Positions 8,454-16,484 of a DNA stretch of 64,000 nucleotides are shown here, one piece after another. The position numbers were made by a program, and so were the translations under genes. Origin of the DNA: Corynebacterium sp. Marseille-P3884 (GTDB lineage Bacteria > Actinomycetota > Actinomycetes > Mycobacteriales > Mycobacteriaceae); NCBI RefSeq assembly GCF_017942225.1, contig NZ_JAGKSD010000010.1:22713-86712 (forward strand), given 5' to 3'. Under the pieces are notes generated by a model. It was not told the origin of the DNA. It saw nothing but the letters and a program-made list of their open reading frames with translations, and did no database searches. Every line of letters begins with the position of its first letter. Within the stretch, counting starts at the first letter, position 1.

Positions 8454-8711
8454 ATCCGGGGAGTCCCCGTAACTCAGGGGACGATCACCATCGCGCCGGA
8501 GTGGGAGCAGAAGGCTTCTCCGGATAAGCGCTCTGGTAATGGCCCGAAACCGAAGGTGCGTCCTGAGCACCCTTCCGTCGTCTTCGCGGCGCACGTGGAA
8601 ACCACTGCGGGCCTCGAGTTGCCTGCCGACTTTATTTCCCAGCTGGCCAGCGTCGCTCACGAGGTCGACGGCACCGTCGCGCGGTTCGCCGCGGCGCTGG
8701 ACCGGGTCTAG
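8454..8711 (+). pseudogene. C-terminal fragment of an unrecognised protein
   Basis: An open frame without a usable start (a TAA precedes 8454) ends at TAG 8711. The last ~75 residues (APEWEQKASPDK, later FAAHVETTAGLELPADF) have normal coding composition and an amphipathic helical end. No family recognised. Probably the surviving 3' end of a gene removed by the same deletions that shortened the adjacent operon. Confidence 0.35.
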
Positions 8712-8735
8712 CCGGGCCGGGTGTAGCCGGGGGTG

Positions 8736-8824
8736 GTGGATCTAGATTGCGTAATTGCCGCGGGAACCAAATCTGACCTGGGGTTTTAGGTCCGAGGCCG
8801 CGGCCGGGTTGAATCTAGATCCAC
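8736..8824. repeat. 13-bp inverted repeat flanking the oxidoreductase 3' end
   Basis: GTGGATCTAGATT (8736-8748) is repeated inverted at 8812-8824, where it includes the last codons and stop (Trp-Ile-stop) of the oxidoreductase. The 63-base loop has no U-tract next to it, so it is not a typical terminator. Confidence 0.6.
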
Positions 8825-9825
8825 TCGTCCTCGAGCGCGGGGATGACGTGCCCGATCAGCTCGTCGATCTGCTCCTCGGCGGAACGCTTACTGGAGCGGA
8901 AATTGACCATGACGTGGCTAATGCCCACATCGCGCTGCGAGCGCAGCAGCTGGACCAGGGCGTTGCGGCCGAGACGGTAGCCGAAGCTACCGCCGCTGGC
9001 GGGGGCGTCCGGGTCCTCGTGCAGGTCGAGCCACAACGATTCGGCGAAGGGCTTGAACGCCGCCGGGGTCCCGGCCACACCTTCGCGGGTGGCCCAGTCG
9101 GCCACCGCGGCGTTCCAGTTGCGCACGTTCTGGCGCTGAACCTCCAAGCCCTTGTGGTACATCAGCCAGCCGTGCGCGTGCTCGGCACGCCACTCGAGGG
9201 TCTGCTGGCAGGAACCGGTGGCGAGCAGAGGCACCTCGCGGGCCTGGGGTTTGGGCACGACATCGGCTCCACCCATCTTTCCGCCGGACCAGCGGATGGG
9301 GGTGTGGGAGGTGTGGGTGGCTCGTCGATAAGTGTCGATTCTTTCGCGGAACTCTTCGTCGCGCTTGCCTTTGTCCTGGCCGAACGCAGGGAACTCCTCG
9401 GGGCGATCGCCCGTGGCCACGCCGAAGAGGAAGCGGCCACCGCTGAGCCGGTCGATGGTGCCTGCGCGCTTGGCCATGAGCAGCGGGTGCTGGAACGGCA
9501 CGACGATCGCCGCGGTGCCCAGGGCGATGGTCTCCGTGTGCGCGGCGAGATAGCTCAGATACATCCACGGGTCGTAGACCTGGCCGACATCGCCGAAGGT
9601 TTCGACGCGGAGCGGAATGTCGCGCACCCAGATCGCGGCCACTCCCCCGGCCTCCGCTTTGCGGATGAGGCGCAGCTGGTTGTCCAGACTGTCGACGGGG
9701 TTCTCCTCCGCGTCCTCCTCAATGGGGAGGGTCAGGCCGACTGTGAGTTCGCCCGGCTTGAAGGTCTGCTGGAAGCCGGGAAGCTCCCAGTGTGGGGTAT
9801 CGGAAAGCGAAAACAGCGGGTTCAT
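8815..9825 (-). CDS. LLM-class flavin-dependent oxidoreductase (luciferase-like monooxygenase)
   Basis: 336 residues, full length for a bacterial luciferase-like TIM barrel. Family features include the early VGLTLPIEE strand, VAAIWVRDIPL, the GTAAIVVPFQHPLLMAKRAGTID segment and RFLFGVATGDRP. Members use FMN or F420 to oxidise small organic substrates; the substrate here cannot be told. It is transcribed leftward, 9 bases after the chrA stop, so it may be cotranscribed with chrA. Confidence 0.85.
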   Translation of the reverse strand: MNPLFSLSDTPHWELPGFQQTFKPGELTVGLTLPIEEDAEENPVDSLDNQLRLIRKAEAGGVAAIWVRDIPLRVETFGDVGQVYDPWMYLSYLAAHTETIALGTAAIVVPFQHPLLMAKRAGTIDRLSGGRFLFGVATGDRPEEFPAFGQDKGKRDEEFRERIDTYRRATHTSHTPIRWSGGKMGGADVVPKPQAREVPLLATGSCQQTLEWRAEHAHGWLMYHKGLEVQRQNVRNWNAAVADWATREGVAGTPAAFKPFAESLWLDLHEDPDAPASGGSFGYRLGRNALVQLLRSQRDVGISHVMVNFRSSKRSAEEQIDELIGHVIPALEDEWI

Positions 9826-9834
9826 GCCGCCAGC

Positions 9835-11034
9835 CTAGAGCACCGCCCAGCCGACAAGCGCCGCGCCGATGACCACGGCCCACGGCGGAACCTTCCAGGA
9901 AGTCAGCGCCGCAAAGCAGACCACAGCGATGGACAGCGTGGCCACCCCCGTGACCCCGGCAGTGAAGACCGGGGTGTACAGCGCGGCGCCGAGAATGCCC
10001 ACCACCGCGGCATTGGCACCAGCCAGGGCGGCACCTGCGCGCGGCATCTGGCGGATGCGTTCCCAGAACGGCATGGCCCCGAGGACCAGCAGCGCGGCGG
10101 GCAGGAAGATCGCGATGGTCGCAATTGTCGCGCCGAGCGCCCAGTTGATGCCTTGCGCGCTGGTACCGAGGAAGGACGCGAACGTGAACAGCGGGCCTGG
10201 CATCGCCTGCGCTGCGCCGTAGCCTGCGAGGAAGGTGTCATGGTCAACAAGCCCCGGGCCCACTGTGACCGTCTCGAGCAGCGGGAGCACCACGTGGCCG
10301 CCGCCGAACACAAGCGCGCCGGCGCGGTAGAACGTGTCGAAGATGTCCGCGCCCGTCGTGCCGATCAGCTTTGCCACCAGCGGCAGAACGAACAGCAGCG
10401 CGAAGAACAGCACGAGACAGACGATGCCGAGCGTGCGTGAACCGCTCTCCGCCTGCGGCTCGTCGTCCTCGTCCTTCTTGTCGCGCAGGAACGCCAGACC
10501 AGCCACAATGCCGATCACAATCGCGCCGACCTGGATCAGCGGATGCGGCACCAGCAGCACGAGCACGAGCGCCGCCACCGCGATCGCGGCGTGAATCTTG
10601 CCAGTGACCAGGTTCTTCGCCATCCCATAGACTGCCTGCGCGACGACCGCGACAGCCGCAGCCTTCAGGCCGAGAAGCCAACCAGCCTCGCTAATATCAC
10701 CCAACTGCGCCACGCCGAGTGCGAATGCCACCATGACAAGGACCGACGGCAATGTGAAGCCGACCCACGCCAAGAACATGCCCAGATATCCGGCGCGCTG
10801 CAGGCCGATCGCCATGCCCACCTGGCTCGACGCCGGTCCCGGCAGGAATTGGCACAGCGCCACGAGGTCGGCGTACTGCTTGTCGCTAAACCACTTCCGC
10901 TTCTCCACGAATTCATCGCGGAAGTACCCCAGGTGTGCCGTCGGCCCGCCAAAGGACGTGCAGCCGAGGCGCAGGAAGATCTGGAAGACCTCCCATGGGG
11001 ACTGTCTATTGAGGTCAGCGCGGGAAGTGGACAT
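9835..11034 (-). CDS. chrA: Chromate efflux transporter ChrA
   Basis: About 399 residues from ATG 11034 (an in-frame ATG farther upstream would have its purine-rich site directly abutting). Two homologous halves, each with several membrane segments, as in long-chain CHR transporters. The first half contains the CHR signature FGGPTAHLGYF and CQFLPGPASSQVGM; the second contains FGGGHVVLPLL and AQAMPGPLFTFASFLG. A charged loop (RDKKDEDDEPQAESGSR) separates the halves. The role is proton-linked export of chromate; some family members move other oxyanions. No chromate regulator lies beside it. Confidence 0.92.
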   Translation of the reverse strand: MSTSRADLNRQSPWEVFQIFLRLGCTSFGGPTAHLGYFRDEFVEKRKWFSDKQYADLVALCQFLPGPASSQVGMAIGLQRAGYLGMFLAWVGFTLPSVLVMVAFALGVAQLGDISEAGWLLGLKAAAVAVVAQAVYGMAKNLVTGKIHAAIAVAALVLVLLVPHPLIQVGAIVIGIVAGLAFLRDKKDEDDEPQAESGSRTLGIVCLVLFFALLFVLPLVAKLIGTTGADIFDTFYRAGALVFGGGHVVLPLLETVTVGPGLVDHDTFLAGYGAAQAMPGPLFTFASFLGTSAQGINWALGATIATIAIFLPAALLVLGAMPFWERIRQMPRAGAALAGANAAVVGILGAALYTPVFTAGVTGVATLSIAVVCFAALTSWKVPPWAVVIGAALVGWAVL

Positions 11035-11080
11035 GGTCTCAATGTTTACCAGAGCAAACATCTCCCGTCGCGCTAGTCTT

Positions 11081-11797
11081 TCAACCATGGACCGGGCCGC
11101 AACGAGGAGCTACTACGCACAATCGCTTATCGACGATTGCCCCTGCCCCTACTGCCCCTTCTTCCGCGAGAGGGTCGCAGCCGCACACCCTGAACTCGCG
11201 GAGCAGCTCAGCGTACTGGGGATCGAGATCTCGAAGCCGTTCGACCTGCCTCTCCCCCACGAGGAAGACGGCGTGAGCCACTACGACTACGCCACCTACA
11301 TCGTCATGGGCACCTGGACCGACGCCGATGCTGCTGCGGTGACTGCCTGCGAGCTGGAGACGACTGACTCGCACCCGCGCACGGGCATCGTCAATGAACG
11401 GATGCTGGTACACAGACCACCACGCAGCCCCGGTGACGATCTCGGGCACCTGCACCACCCCGAGCAGCGGCGGTAGGTGCACTGCCTCGCTGGTGAGGTA
11501 CGTAGCTGTCTCGTCGAAGACCGGCTGTGCAATGTCATCGCTGATCATGTACGCGATAACAGCGTCGAGGTCGAGGTGGTGGACCCACGCTGCGAACCGC
11601 TCGCGGCTCTCGGTGAGCTTCTCCACGGCTTCGTCCAGGTCGAACCGTGCGACCGGGCCGAGGCGGATGGTGTCGGCGCCCTCGTCGTCGACGAAGAACG
11701 CGAGGATCAGCGAGTTGTTCGGGTAAAACCCGAGGATGCCGGGGAGGTTCGCGAGGATCTCGCCGTGGGATGCGAGCGTGTGGGAATGGGTGGACAT
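11081..11797 (-). pseudogene. DUF4192 family gene, 3' half lost
   Basis: ATG 11797 has AAAGGAG upstream. The first ~142 residues (ILANLPGILGFYPNNSLILAFF through WWSVYQHPFIDDARARV) are DUF4192, an actinobacterial family of unknown function. From about 11370 leftward the frame merely runs open as the antisense of the facing gene, ending at TGA 11081. The conserved C-terminal half is absent. A deletion has joined this gene head-on to its converging neighbour. Confidence 0.75.
11087..11476 (+). pseudogene. Conserved hypothetical protein, 3' end lost at the same junction
   Basis: ATG 11087 opens a frame whose first ~95 residues resemble a widespread uncharacterised family (YYAQSLIDDCPCPYCPFFRE with a CxxxC-type cysteine pair, then HPELAEQLSVLGIEISKPFD and DYATYIVMGTW). 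After about residue 95 the sequence is the reverse complement of DUF4192 coding DNA, up to the TAG at 11476. The fold is unknown. The chimeric tail marks the deletion point near 11370. Confidence 0.6.
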
Positions 11798-11968
11798 GGC
11801 AGTGCTCCTTTGCACGAATACGGGGTGTACGTGGTCAATCCCGTATTCGGTCCGGCTCTGCCGGTCGCGCCCTGCCACGGCACCACCGCACCTGAAGCGT
11901 GCTGAGCGTCGCTAGCGCAGCCTGATGCTTGGCTTACCGGGTGCGAGCGCTAGCGACGCAGCCTGTGC

Positions 11969-12085
11969 CTAAGTGTCGGCGTCAATGCGCTTGAGAGCGC
12001 GATAGATCGTCGGCCGCGAGACGTTGCATATCCGGAGAATGTGCGTGGTGAGCTTCGGGTGGTAGTCAGCTTCGATGAAGGCGGG
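11969..12085 (-). pseudogene. Serine resolvase/invertase C-terminal remnant
   Basis: The minus strand reads AFIEADYHPKLTTHI, then ICNVSRPTIYRALKRIDAD and a stop at 11969. This is the C-terminal helix-turn-helix of Tn3-type resolvases/DNA invertases. The catalytic domain is missing; the fragment ends where the IS3 end sequence begins. Confidence 0.65.
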
Positions 12086-12782
12086 CCCGACCCCCGGATA
12101 GTAGACACGGAGGATTTAATCAGGAAGCAGATTTCAGGATAACAGAACCGCGCTCCTCAAACACCGCAGGGGCGAGATATTTACACCAGGAATGCCGACG
12201 CACCGTGTTGTAACGGGTACACCAGCGGAAAACATCTCGGCGGCAGATCAACTGGTTCATGAATGTCTTGGAATCCTGAAGGACCTCCCGCTTCATCGCG
12301 GCATTGAACAACTCCGCCAAGGCGTTATCCGCACTGGTACCGATTGATCCCATCGACTGCCTGATCCCTAATTCCTTACAGGTGTTCTGGAATGCGTGCG
12401 CGGTGTAAACGCTGCCGTGATCCGAGTGAAAAATCGCCCCAGTCAGGCTTCCACGCTGGCCTTTGGCCATGAGCAGTGCGTCTTGGACCAGGCTGGTGCG
12501 CATGTGATCCGCGATGGAAAAGCCGATCAACCGGCGGGAATAGCAATCAATGACCGTCGCCAGGCACATATTCGACCCATCCGCAATCGGCAGGTACGTA
12601 ATATCCCCAACGTAGAGCTGGTTCGGCTTGTCAGCGGTGAACTTCCGGCCCACCAGATCAGGGAACACCGGCTTCTTATGATCCGACACGGTGGTGATGA
12701 CCTTGCGTTTCTTGGTGTAACCATACAATTTGAGCTCACGCATTACCCGCGCAACTCGCTTGTGGTTCATCGGTTCATGACC
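12085..12782 (-). mobile_element. IS3-family element fragment, 5' part missing
   Basis: One end (ACCCCCGGATAGTAGACACG, about 12089-12108) looks like an IS3-family terminus. The transposase part reads leftward to the stop at 12120. The other end is cut at 12782/12783 by the left terminus of an IS6-family fragment. Confidence 0.65.
12120..12782 (-). pseudogene. IS3-family transposase OrfB, truncated
   Basis: About 220 residues of the integrase core remain, starting near EPMNHKRVARVMRELKLYG. DDE catalytic residues are present in VGDITYLP, HSDHGSVY and FNAAMKRE. The N-terminal part and OrfA are gone, so no functional transposase is expected. The frame runs on into the IS6 fragment up to 12983, but that stretch is antisense noise. 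Confidence 0.8.
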
Positions 12783-12959
12783 GGTGCTGTTGCAAAGTTG
12801 GGGCAGTAGAAAGACCGGCGTGAAATAATCACGGCCATGGACATCTTCTCCGGTCGGCATTTCCCCCGTGAAATCATCCTGTGGGCGGTGCGGTGGTACT
12901 GCCGCTACGGCGTGAGCTACCGCGATCTCGAAGAGATGATGACCGAGCGGGGTGTTTAA
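12783..12959 (+). mobile_element. IS6-family (IS26/IS1628-like) left-end fragment
   Basis: Begins with a terminal sequence GGTGCTGTTGCAAAG typical of IS6 elements. ATG 12837 then encodes 40 residues of the transposase N-terminus (FSGRHFPREIILWAVRWYC, then YGVSYRDLEEMMTERGV) before an artificial stop at 12957, where a 34-bp repeat begins. The DDE domain is absent. Confidence 0.75.
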
Positions 12960-12989
12960 GTCGGTCACACCACAGTGAGCCAAGCCAGG
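12956..12989 (+). repeat. 34-bp direct repeat, left copy
   Basis: 33 of 34 bases are identical to 14584-14617. The two copies bracket the operator, the hydrolase gene and the IS1634-like remnant, so the intervening 1.6 kb could have entered, or could leave, as a unit. Confidence 0.85.
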
Positions 12990-12990
12990 C

Positions 12991-13033
12991 TATAATGCAA
13001 ACCTATTGGTGTTATAATACAAATGTATTGGTA
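12991..13033 (+). promoter_or_regulatory. Tandem promoter-operator of the hydrolase gene
   Basis: Two 21-base units (12991-13011 and 13013-13033) match at 17 positions and are offset by 22 bases, two DNA turns. Each starts with a perfect TATAAT. The second contains the palindrome AATACA-AA-TGTATT (13016-13029), and the first a weaker version. This is a typical repressor operator (TetR/MarR style) overlying the -10 region. No matching regulator gene lies nearby. Confidence 0.55.
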
Positions 13034-13045
13034 AGGTGATAGCTC

Positions 13046-14101
13046 ATGGCCCTGGTCGGGAAAAGGGTCCTGAAGGTGGCGGGACTTATCGTGACGGCAA
13101 TCGTTGCACTTGCGGCAGCCGGTGCTGGCGGTTGGGCATGGTACACAACCACGTATCACTCGCGTCTTGTGAGATCCCTGGAAAAGGCTGGCTATCAAGA
13201 GCACCGGGTGAGCGTGGATCATGTGAAGCTCAATGTAGGGGTAAGCGAGCCAAGGGACGGTTCCCCTATTGTCCTTATCCATGGTCAAGCGAGCGGATGG
13301 CGCCAGTACGGTTACGCTTTACGTGACCTCAGCAAGGACCGCCAAGTGTATGCCATCGACGTTCCAGGGCATGGCAAGTCTGATCGCCTTGAATCTTATC
13401 GAGCGGTGGAGGTCGCAGACGTCCTATCTCGTTATATAGAGACAATTGGCCAACCCGTCGTATTAAGTGGGCATTCGTCTGGGGGTCAATTGGCCGCGTT
13501 GATTGCTGCGCGTCATCCAGAACTGGTTAGCTTCCTGGTGTTAGAAGATCCGCCGCTATTTGCCACAGAGCTGCCTGAGGCGCGCAATACGTGGAATTAT
13601 CAGGACCTAGCTGTCAGCACTCATGAGTTCTTGTCTTCAGGAGAGACCGACTGGCAGGCTTATCAGTGGCGCAGCCAAAAAATGTGGCAATACTTTGGGG
13701 ACTCTGCTCAGGGGTTCATCGGTGATGGACTCGCATATCACTCTCGGCATCCGGGCGCCCCGATAGCTCTGTGGACCATGCCTCCCGAGATGAATGAGGC
13801 ACAGGTGTACATCATGGATTATGACCCAGCGTTTGGTGATGCCTTCTTTACGGGTCTTTGGAACGAAGGGTTTGATCAAGAAGCAACACTTGCGGCGATT
13901 CAAGCGCCAGTTACCTATATTCATTGTCAAGCGCGATACGACGGGGAAGTCCTTCAAGCTGCGGCCAGTGATGAGGACGCCGCCAGGGCCATGGATTCTC
14001 TTCCCGCCGGTGCCGTTAAAGTCGAGGCTGACTCGGGCCACAACTTCCATGTAGAAAAGCGCAAGGAGTTCGTAGAAATTCTGCTGGCCGGCGTAGGTTA
14101 A
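13046..14101 (+). CDS. Membrane-anchored alpha/beta hydrolase
   Basis: 351 residues. An N-terminal membrane segment (about residues 11-32) is followed by an exported alpha/beta-hydrolase fold. The oxyanion HG motif is in LIHGQASGW; the nucleophile elbow is GHSSGG (Ser about residue 144); a late Asp region and the catalytic His lie in SGHNFHVEK near residue 334. A cap insertion lies between residues 170 and 270. Family members hydrolyse esters, epoxides, lactones or haloalkanes; the substrate is unknown. Lower G+C than the flanking core genes, insertion-element fragments on both sides and a tandem operator suggest horizontally acquired cargo. Start chosen at the first ATG after AAGGTGAT. Confidence 0.85.
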   Translation: MALVGKRVLKVAGLIVTAIVALAAAGAGGWAWYTTTYHSRLVRSLEKAGYQEHRVSVDHVKLNVGVSEPRDGSPIVLIHGQASGWRQYGYALRDLSKDRQVYAIDVPGHGKSDRLESYRAVEVADVLSRYIETIGQPVVLSGHSSGGQLAALIAARHPELVSFLVLEDPPLFATELPEARNTWNYQDLAVSTHEFLSSGETDWQAYQWRSQKMWQYFGDSAQGFIGDGLAYHSRHPGAPIALWTMPPEMNEAQVYIMDYDPAFGDAFFTGLWNEGFDQEATLAAIQAPVTYIHCQARYDGEVLQAAASDEDAARAMDSLPAGAVKVEADSGHNFHVEKRKEFVEILLAGVG

Positions 14102-14144
14102 TCCGCGTGCGCTTCTCCTGAGTTGGATCATTTTAGTGCGGAAG

Positions 14145-14489
14145 TCAGGGTTCGGTGATGGCGTGGACGAGGTTTTGCACTTCGGCTGGTAGTGGCGTGG
14201 CCGCGTGGATTGTTGTGTCTTCGACTCTGAGTTCAAAACTGCGATACTTTTTGAAAGTTCGCACGAGTCGTTTAATGCTTCGTCCGGTTGCTGATTCCAT
14301 CATTCGACTTACTGCGAGTGTTGCCATGACGATATTGAGGTGCGCATTAATCGAGCCCTCGGTTCGGGCATAAATTGGTCGCGCCTTGAGATCGGATTTC
14401 GACATCCGATTGCCCGCGTGTTCGCTCGTGACTACCTGGACAGCTGTAGCCCCAGAAGCAGTCGTCACAGTGCGGATAGACGGGCTCAC
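14145..14489 (-). pseudogene. IS1634/IS4-type transposase with internal deletion
   Basis: 114 residues join a family-like N-terminus (MSPSIRTVTTASGATAVQVV) to the C-terminal part (KARPIYARTEGSINAHLNIV, then RSFELRVEDTTIHA). The catalytic middle is missing, although the frame is intact from start to stop. A full transposase would be about four times longer. Confidence 0.65.
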
Positions 14490-14583
14490 AAAAGATCACA
14501 CTACCGTCCGCCCCACACCCCACCCCTTAGTGCGGAAAAATACCCAACCCCAACACCAAACCAGCAGGTGTACGCGTCAAGAG

Positions 14584-14617
14584 TTAAGTCGGTCACACCA
14601 CAGTGAGCCAAGTCAGG
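14584..14617 (+). repeat. 34-bp direct repeat, right copy
   Basis: Partner of 12956-12989, one mismatch (T for C at position 30). The ~280 bases to the right (14618-14899) hold no gene I can support, only a short frame ending in YNRETRTALLER and a doubled TAGTGCACCA. Confidence 0.85.
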
Positions 14618-14882
14618 TGCACTTTCATCTCTCGACATGCGAGAGGACGCGAGTCGTGTAATACTCATCTCGAACGCCACGGTTGAGCGGTGTCCCCCCC
14701 GACACACAGACAGATCTCCCCCGAACTGTCGGCTCCCGTGGCATTCCTCGTTGCAATCGCCCTCGCATACAACCGCGAAACCCGCACCGCTTTGCTGGAG
14801 CGCTGATGCCTCATCGGGTGCAGGATTCTGACCCTAGTGCACCACGTAGTGCACCAAATGGCGATCCGAGCACAAAATAAAG

Positions 14883-14896
14883 AAGGCCCCTACCAG
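14883..14896 (-). terminator. Initiator-tRNA terminator, distal arm (split by IS3 insertion)
   Basis: AAGGCCCCTACCAG here pairs perfectly with CTGGTAGGGGCCTT at 16347-16360. Read leftward from the tRNA, the 14-bp stem would be followed by CTTCTTTATTTT, a Rho-independent terminator with an 8-base loop. The 1439-bp IS3 element plus its CAT duplication sits in that loop, so the terminator is now split. Confidence 0.85.
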
Positions 14897-14961
14897 CATT
14901 GAACTGCTCCCCATTAGTTGGACTGAGAAATCAGTTACCGACTAGTGGGGAGTAGTTTTCA

Positions 14962-15444
14962 TTGAGAGCACGAAGTTCGCTAAGTGAATATCAGCGCGAG
15001 CAGTTAGTGGAGTGTTTCGAGCAGGGAATGGGGAGCCAAGCTGCTGCGAAGGTCGTTGGAGTTTCGAGAGATGTGACGCGCAAACTTTATCGGCGGTTTC
15101 AGCTGCATGGCAGGCTATGTCTTGTGGAGAAGCCGACAAAGCAGCAGTACTCGTTCGAAATCAAAAAGGAAGTTGTCCAACGCCACCTGGCCGGCGAGAC
15201 AAAGATGGATCTTGCGCGTGAGTTTGGCCTGTCGTCAGATCAGCTGGTCAGTTATTGGTCGCGGCAATGGCGTAACGGTGGCGATGTCGCGTTGAAGCCG
15301 AAGCCGAAGGGCAGACCCAAAGGCTCGTCTACACCGAAGCGGCTTACAGAAGAAGAGATGCTGCGCCGTCAGATCGCGCGGTTGGAAGCGGAGAACGCTT
15401 ATTTAAAAAAATTGCGGGACTTGAGGAATCAGGGACGCGCCTGA
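14962..15444 (+). CDS. IS3-family transposase OrfA
   Basis: 160 residues from TTG 14962 with GGGGAG upstream. Helix-turn-helix DNA-binding region near residues 20-45 (MGSQAAAKVVGVSRDVTRKL), a second one near residues 75-100 (AREFGLSSDQLVSYWSRQW), and a leucine-zipper-like C-terminus (EEEMLRRQIARLEAENAYLKKL). It recognises the terminal repeats and, by -1 frameshifting near its end, supplies the N-terminus of the OrfAB transposase. Confidence 0.9.
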   Translation: MRARSSLSEYQREQLVECFEQGMGSQAAAKVVGVSRDVTRKLYRRFQLHGRLCLVEKPTKQQYSFEIKKEVVQRHLAGETKMDLAREFGLSSDQLVSYWSRQWRNGGDVALKPKPKGRPKGSSTPKRLTEEEMLRRQIARLEAENAYLKKLRDLRNQGRA

Positions 15445-16304
15445 AAGTCCAGGCGATTGTCATCCTCAAGTCGCACCACCGCCTGGAACACCTGCTAGAG
15501 GCAGCAGGTATCCCACGGTCGACGTTCTTCTACCACCAGAAACGCCTCGGCCAGCCAGATAAGCACGCCGAGCTCAAAGACGCGATCCGGGCAAGTTTTG
15601 AACGTAACAAGCATCGCTACGGCTACCGGCGGGTGCTGCTGGACCTGCGTAACCAGGGGTGGGTGGTCAACCACAAACTCGTCTACAAACTCATGCGTGA
15701 GATGGGCGTTCGAGCCAAGATCCGCCAACGTAGACCTTATGTTTCCTACGCTGGGACGATCAGCCACATCGCTGACAACAAGCTCGACCGCAAGTTCACC
15801 CCAAATAAGCCAAACACCGTCTTTGTCAGCGACGTCACCGAGTTCAGGGTCGCAGGCCGCAAGGTCTACCTGTCACCGGTGATGGACCTGTTCGACCGTT
15901 CAATCGTTGCCCACACCGTTGCCACATCGCCGTCGACAGCGTTTACCGCCGATTCTTTGTCCAAGGCAATCGCGACGTGTGCACCTGAACCCGGGTGGAT
16001 GATGCACACCGACCAAGGCTTCCAGTACCAGCATGCCTCCTGGCGTGACCTGATCGGCGACAACGGTGGTGTGCAGTCTATGTCGCGTAAAGCCAACTGT
16101 TACGACAACGCGGTCATGGAGAACTTCTTTGGACACTTGAAGACAGAGATGTACCACGGTGAAGTCTTCGACACGGTCGCAGAGTTCAACCAAGCGATCG
16201 ACGAGTACATCGGGTGGTACAACACCGAACGCATCCAACAACGACTCAAGGGCCTGACCCCGATGCAATATCGGAATCAGACCCTTGAAGCCCTAACCGC
16301 CTAG
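15408..16304 (+). CDS. IS3-family transposase OrfB (OrfAB fusion by -1 frameshift)
   Basis: The OrfB frame is entered by a -1 slip on seven A's at 15405-15411, then reads KKIAGLEESGTRLK through to the TAG at 16304, about 298 residues. The HTH-like start (LLEAAGIPRSTFFYHQKR) is followed by the rve integrase core with DDE residues in FVSDVTEFRV, HTDQGFQYQ and the Glu of NAVMENFFGHLKTE. There is no independent ATG near the junction, so the fused protein is the active transposase. An internal GTG at 15633 is not a credible start. Confidence 0.9.
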   Translation, partial: KIAGLEESGTRLKVQAIVILKSHHRLEHLLEAAGIPRSTFFYHQKRLGQPDKHAELKDAIRASFERNKHRYGYRRVLLDLRNQGWVVNHKLVYKLMREMGVRAKIRQRRPYVSYAGTISHIADNKLDRKFTPNKPNTVFVSDVTEFRVAGRKVYLSPVMDLFDRSIVAHTVATSPSTAFTADSLSKAIATCAPEPGWMMHTDQGFQYQHASWRDLIGDNGGVQSMSRKANCYDNAVMENFFGHLKTEMYHGEVFDTVAEFNQAIDEYIGWYNTERIQQRLKGLTPMQYRNQTLEALTA

Positions 16305-16367
16305 AATTAAACCAGTCCAACTTTCGGGGGCCAGTTCACATTTGCACTGGTAGGGGCCTTATCTTAG

Positions 16368-16441
16368 TAGCGGGGGCTGGATTCGAACCAACGACCTCTG
16401 GGTTATGAGCCCAGCGAGCTACCGAGCTGCTCCACCCCGCG
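16368..16441 (-). tRNA. Initiator tRNA-Met (CAU)
   Basis: Cloverleaf on the minus strand with anticodon CAU in the loop CTCATAA. Initiator hallmarks are an unpaired first acceptor position (C1 opposite U72) and three consecutive G:C pairs (GGG/CCC) at the base of the anticodon stem. The T loop reads GGTTCGAATCC. CCA is not encoded. Its promoter lies at 16485-16514, and its terminator has been split by the IS3 element. Confidence 0.93.
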
Positions 16442-16484
16442 TCGGGCGACTACTCGCCTGCTGCCGTGATCGGCAACGGCGTTA

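Larger units (their letters stand above)
14900..16338 (+). mobile_element. Intact IS3-family element, IS150 group, 1439 bp
   Basis: Imperfect 26-bp terminal inverted repeats begin TGAACTG at both ends and share GTTGGACTG at the inner end. A 3-bp target duplication CAT (14897-14899 and 16339-16341) flanks the element. It carries overlapping orfA and orfB joined by an A7 slippery run. Everything expected for mobility is present, which suggests recent insertion. Confidence 0.93.

Noticed and set aside
12783..12983. N-terminal extension of the IS3 transposase frame to ATG 12983
   Set aside because: It is the reverse complement of the IS6 transposase start and of the 34-bp repeat, so it is antisense noise.
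14618..14899. Short frame ending YNRETRTALLER as the end of a real gene
   Set aside because: No start, no recognisable family and only about 40 codons; it could equally be chance.
16368..16441. The tRNA gene as attachment site of an integrated island
   Set aside because: No copy of the tRNA 3' end and no integrase in the neighbouring IS region; IS insertion explains the layout better.
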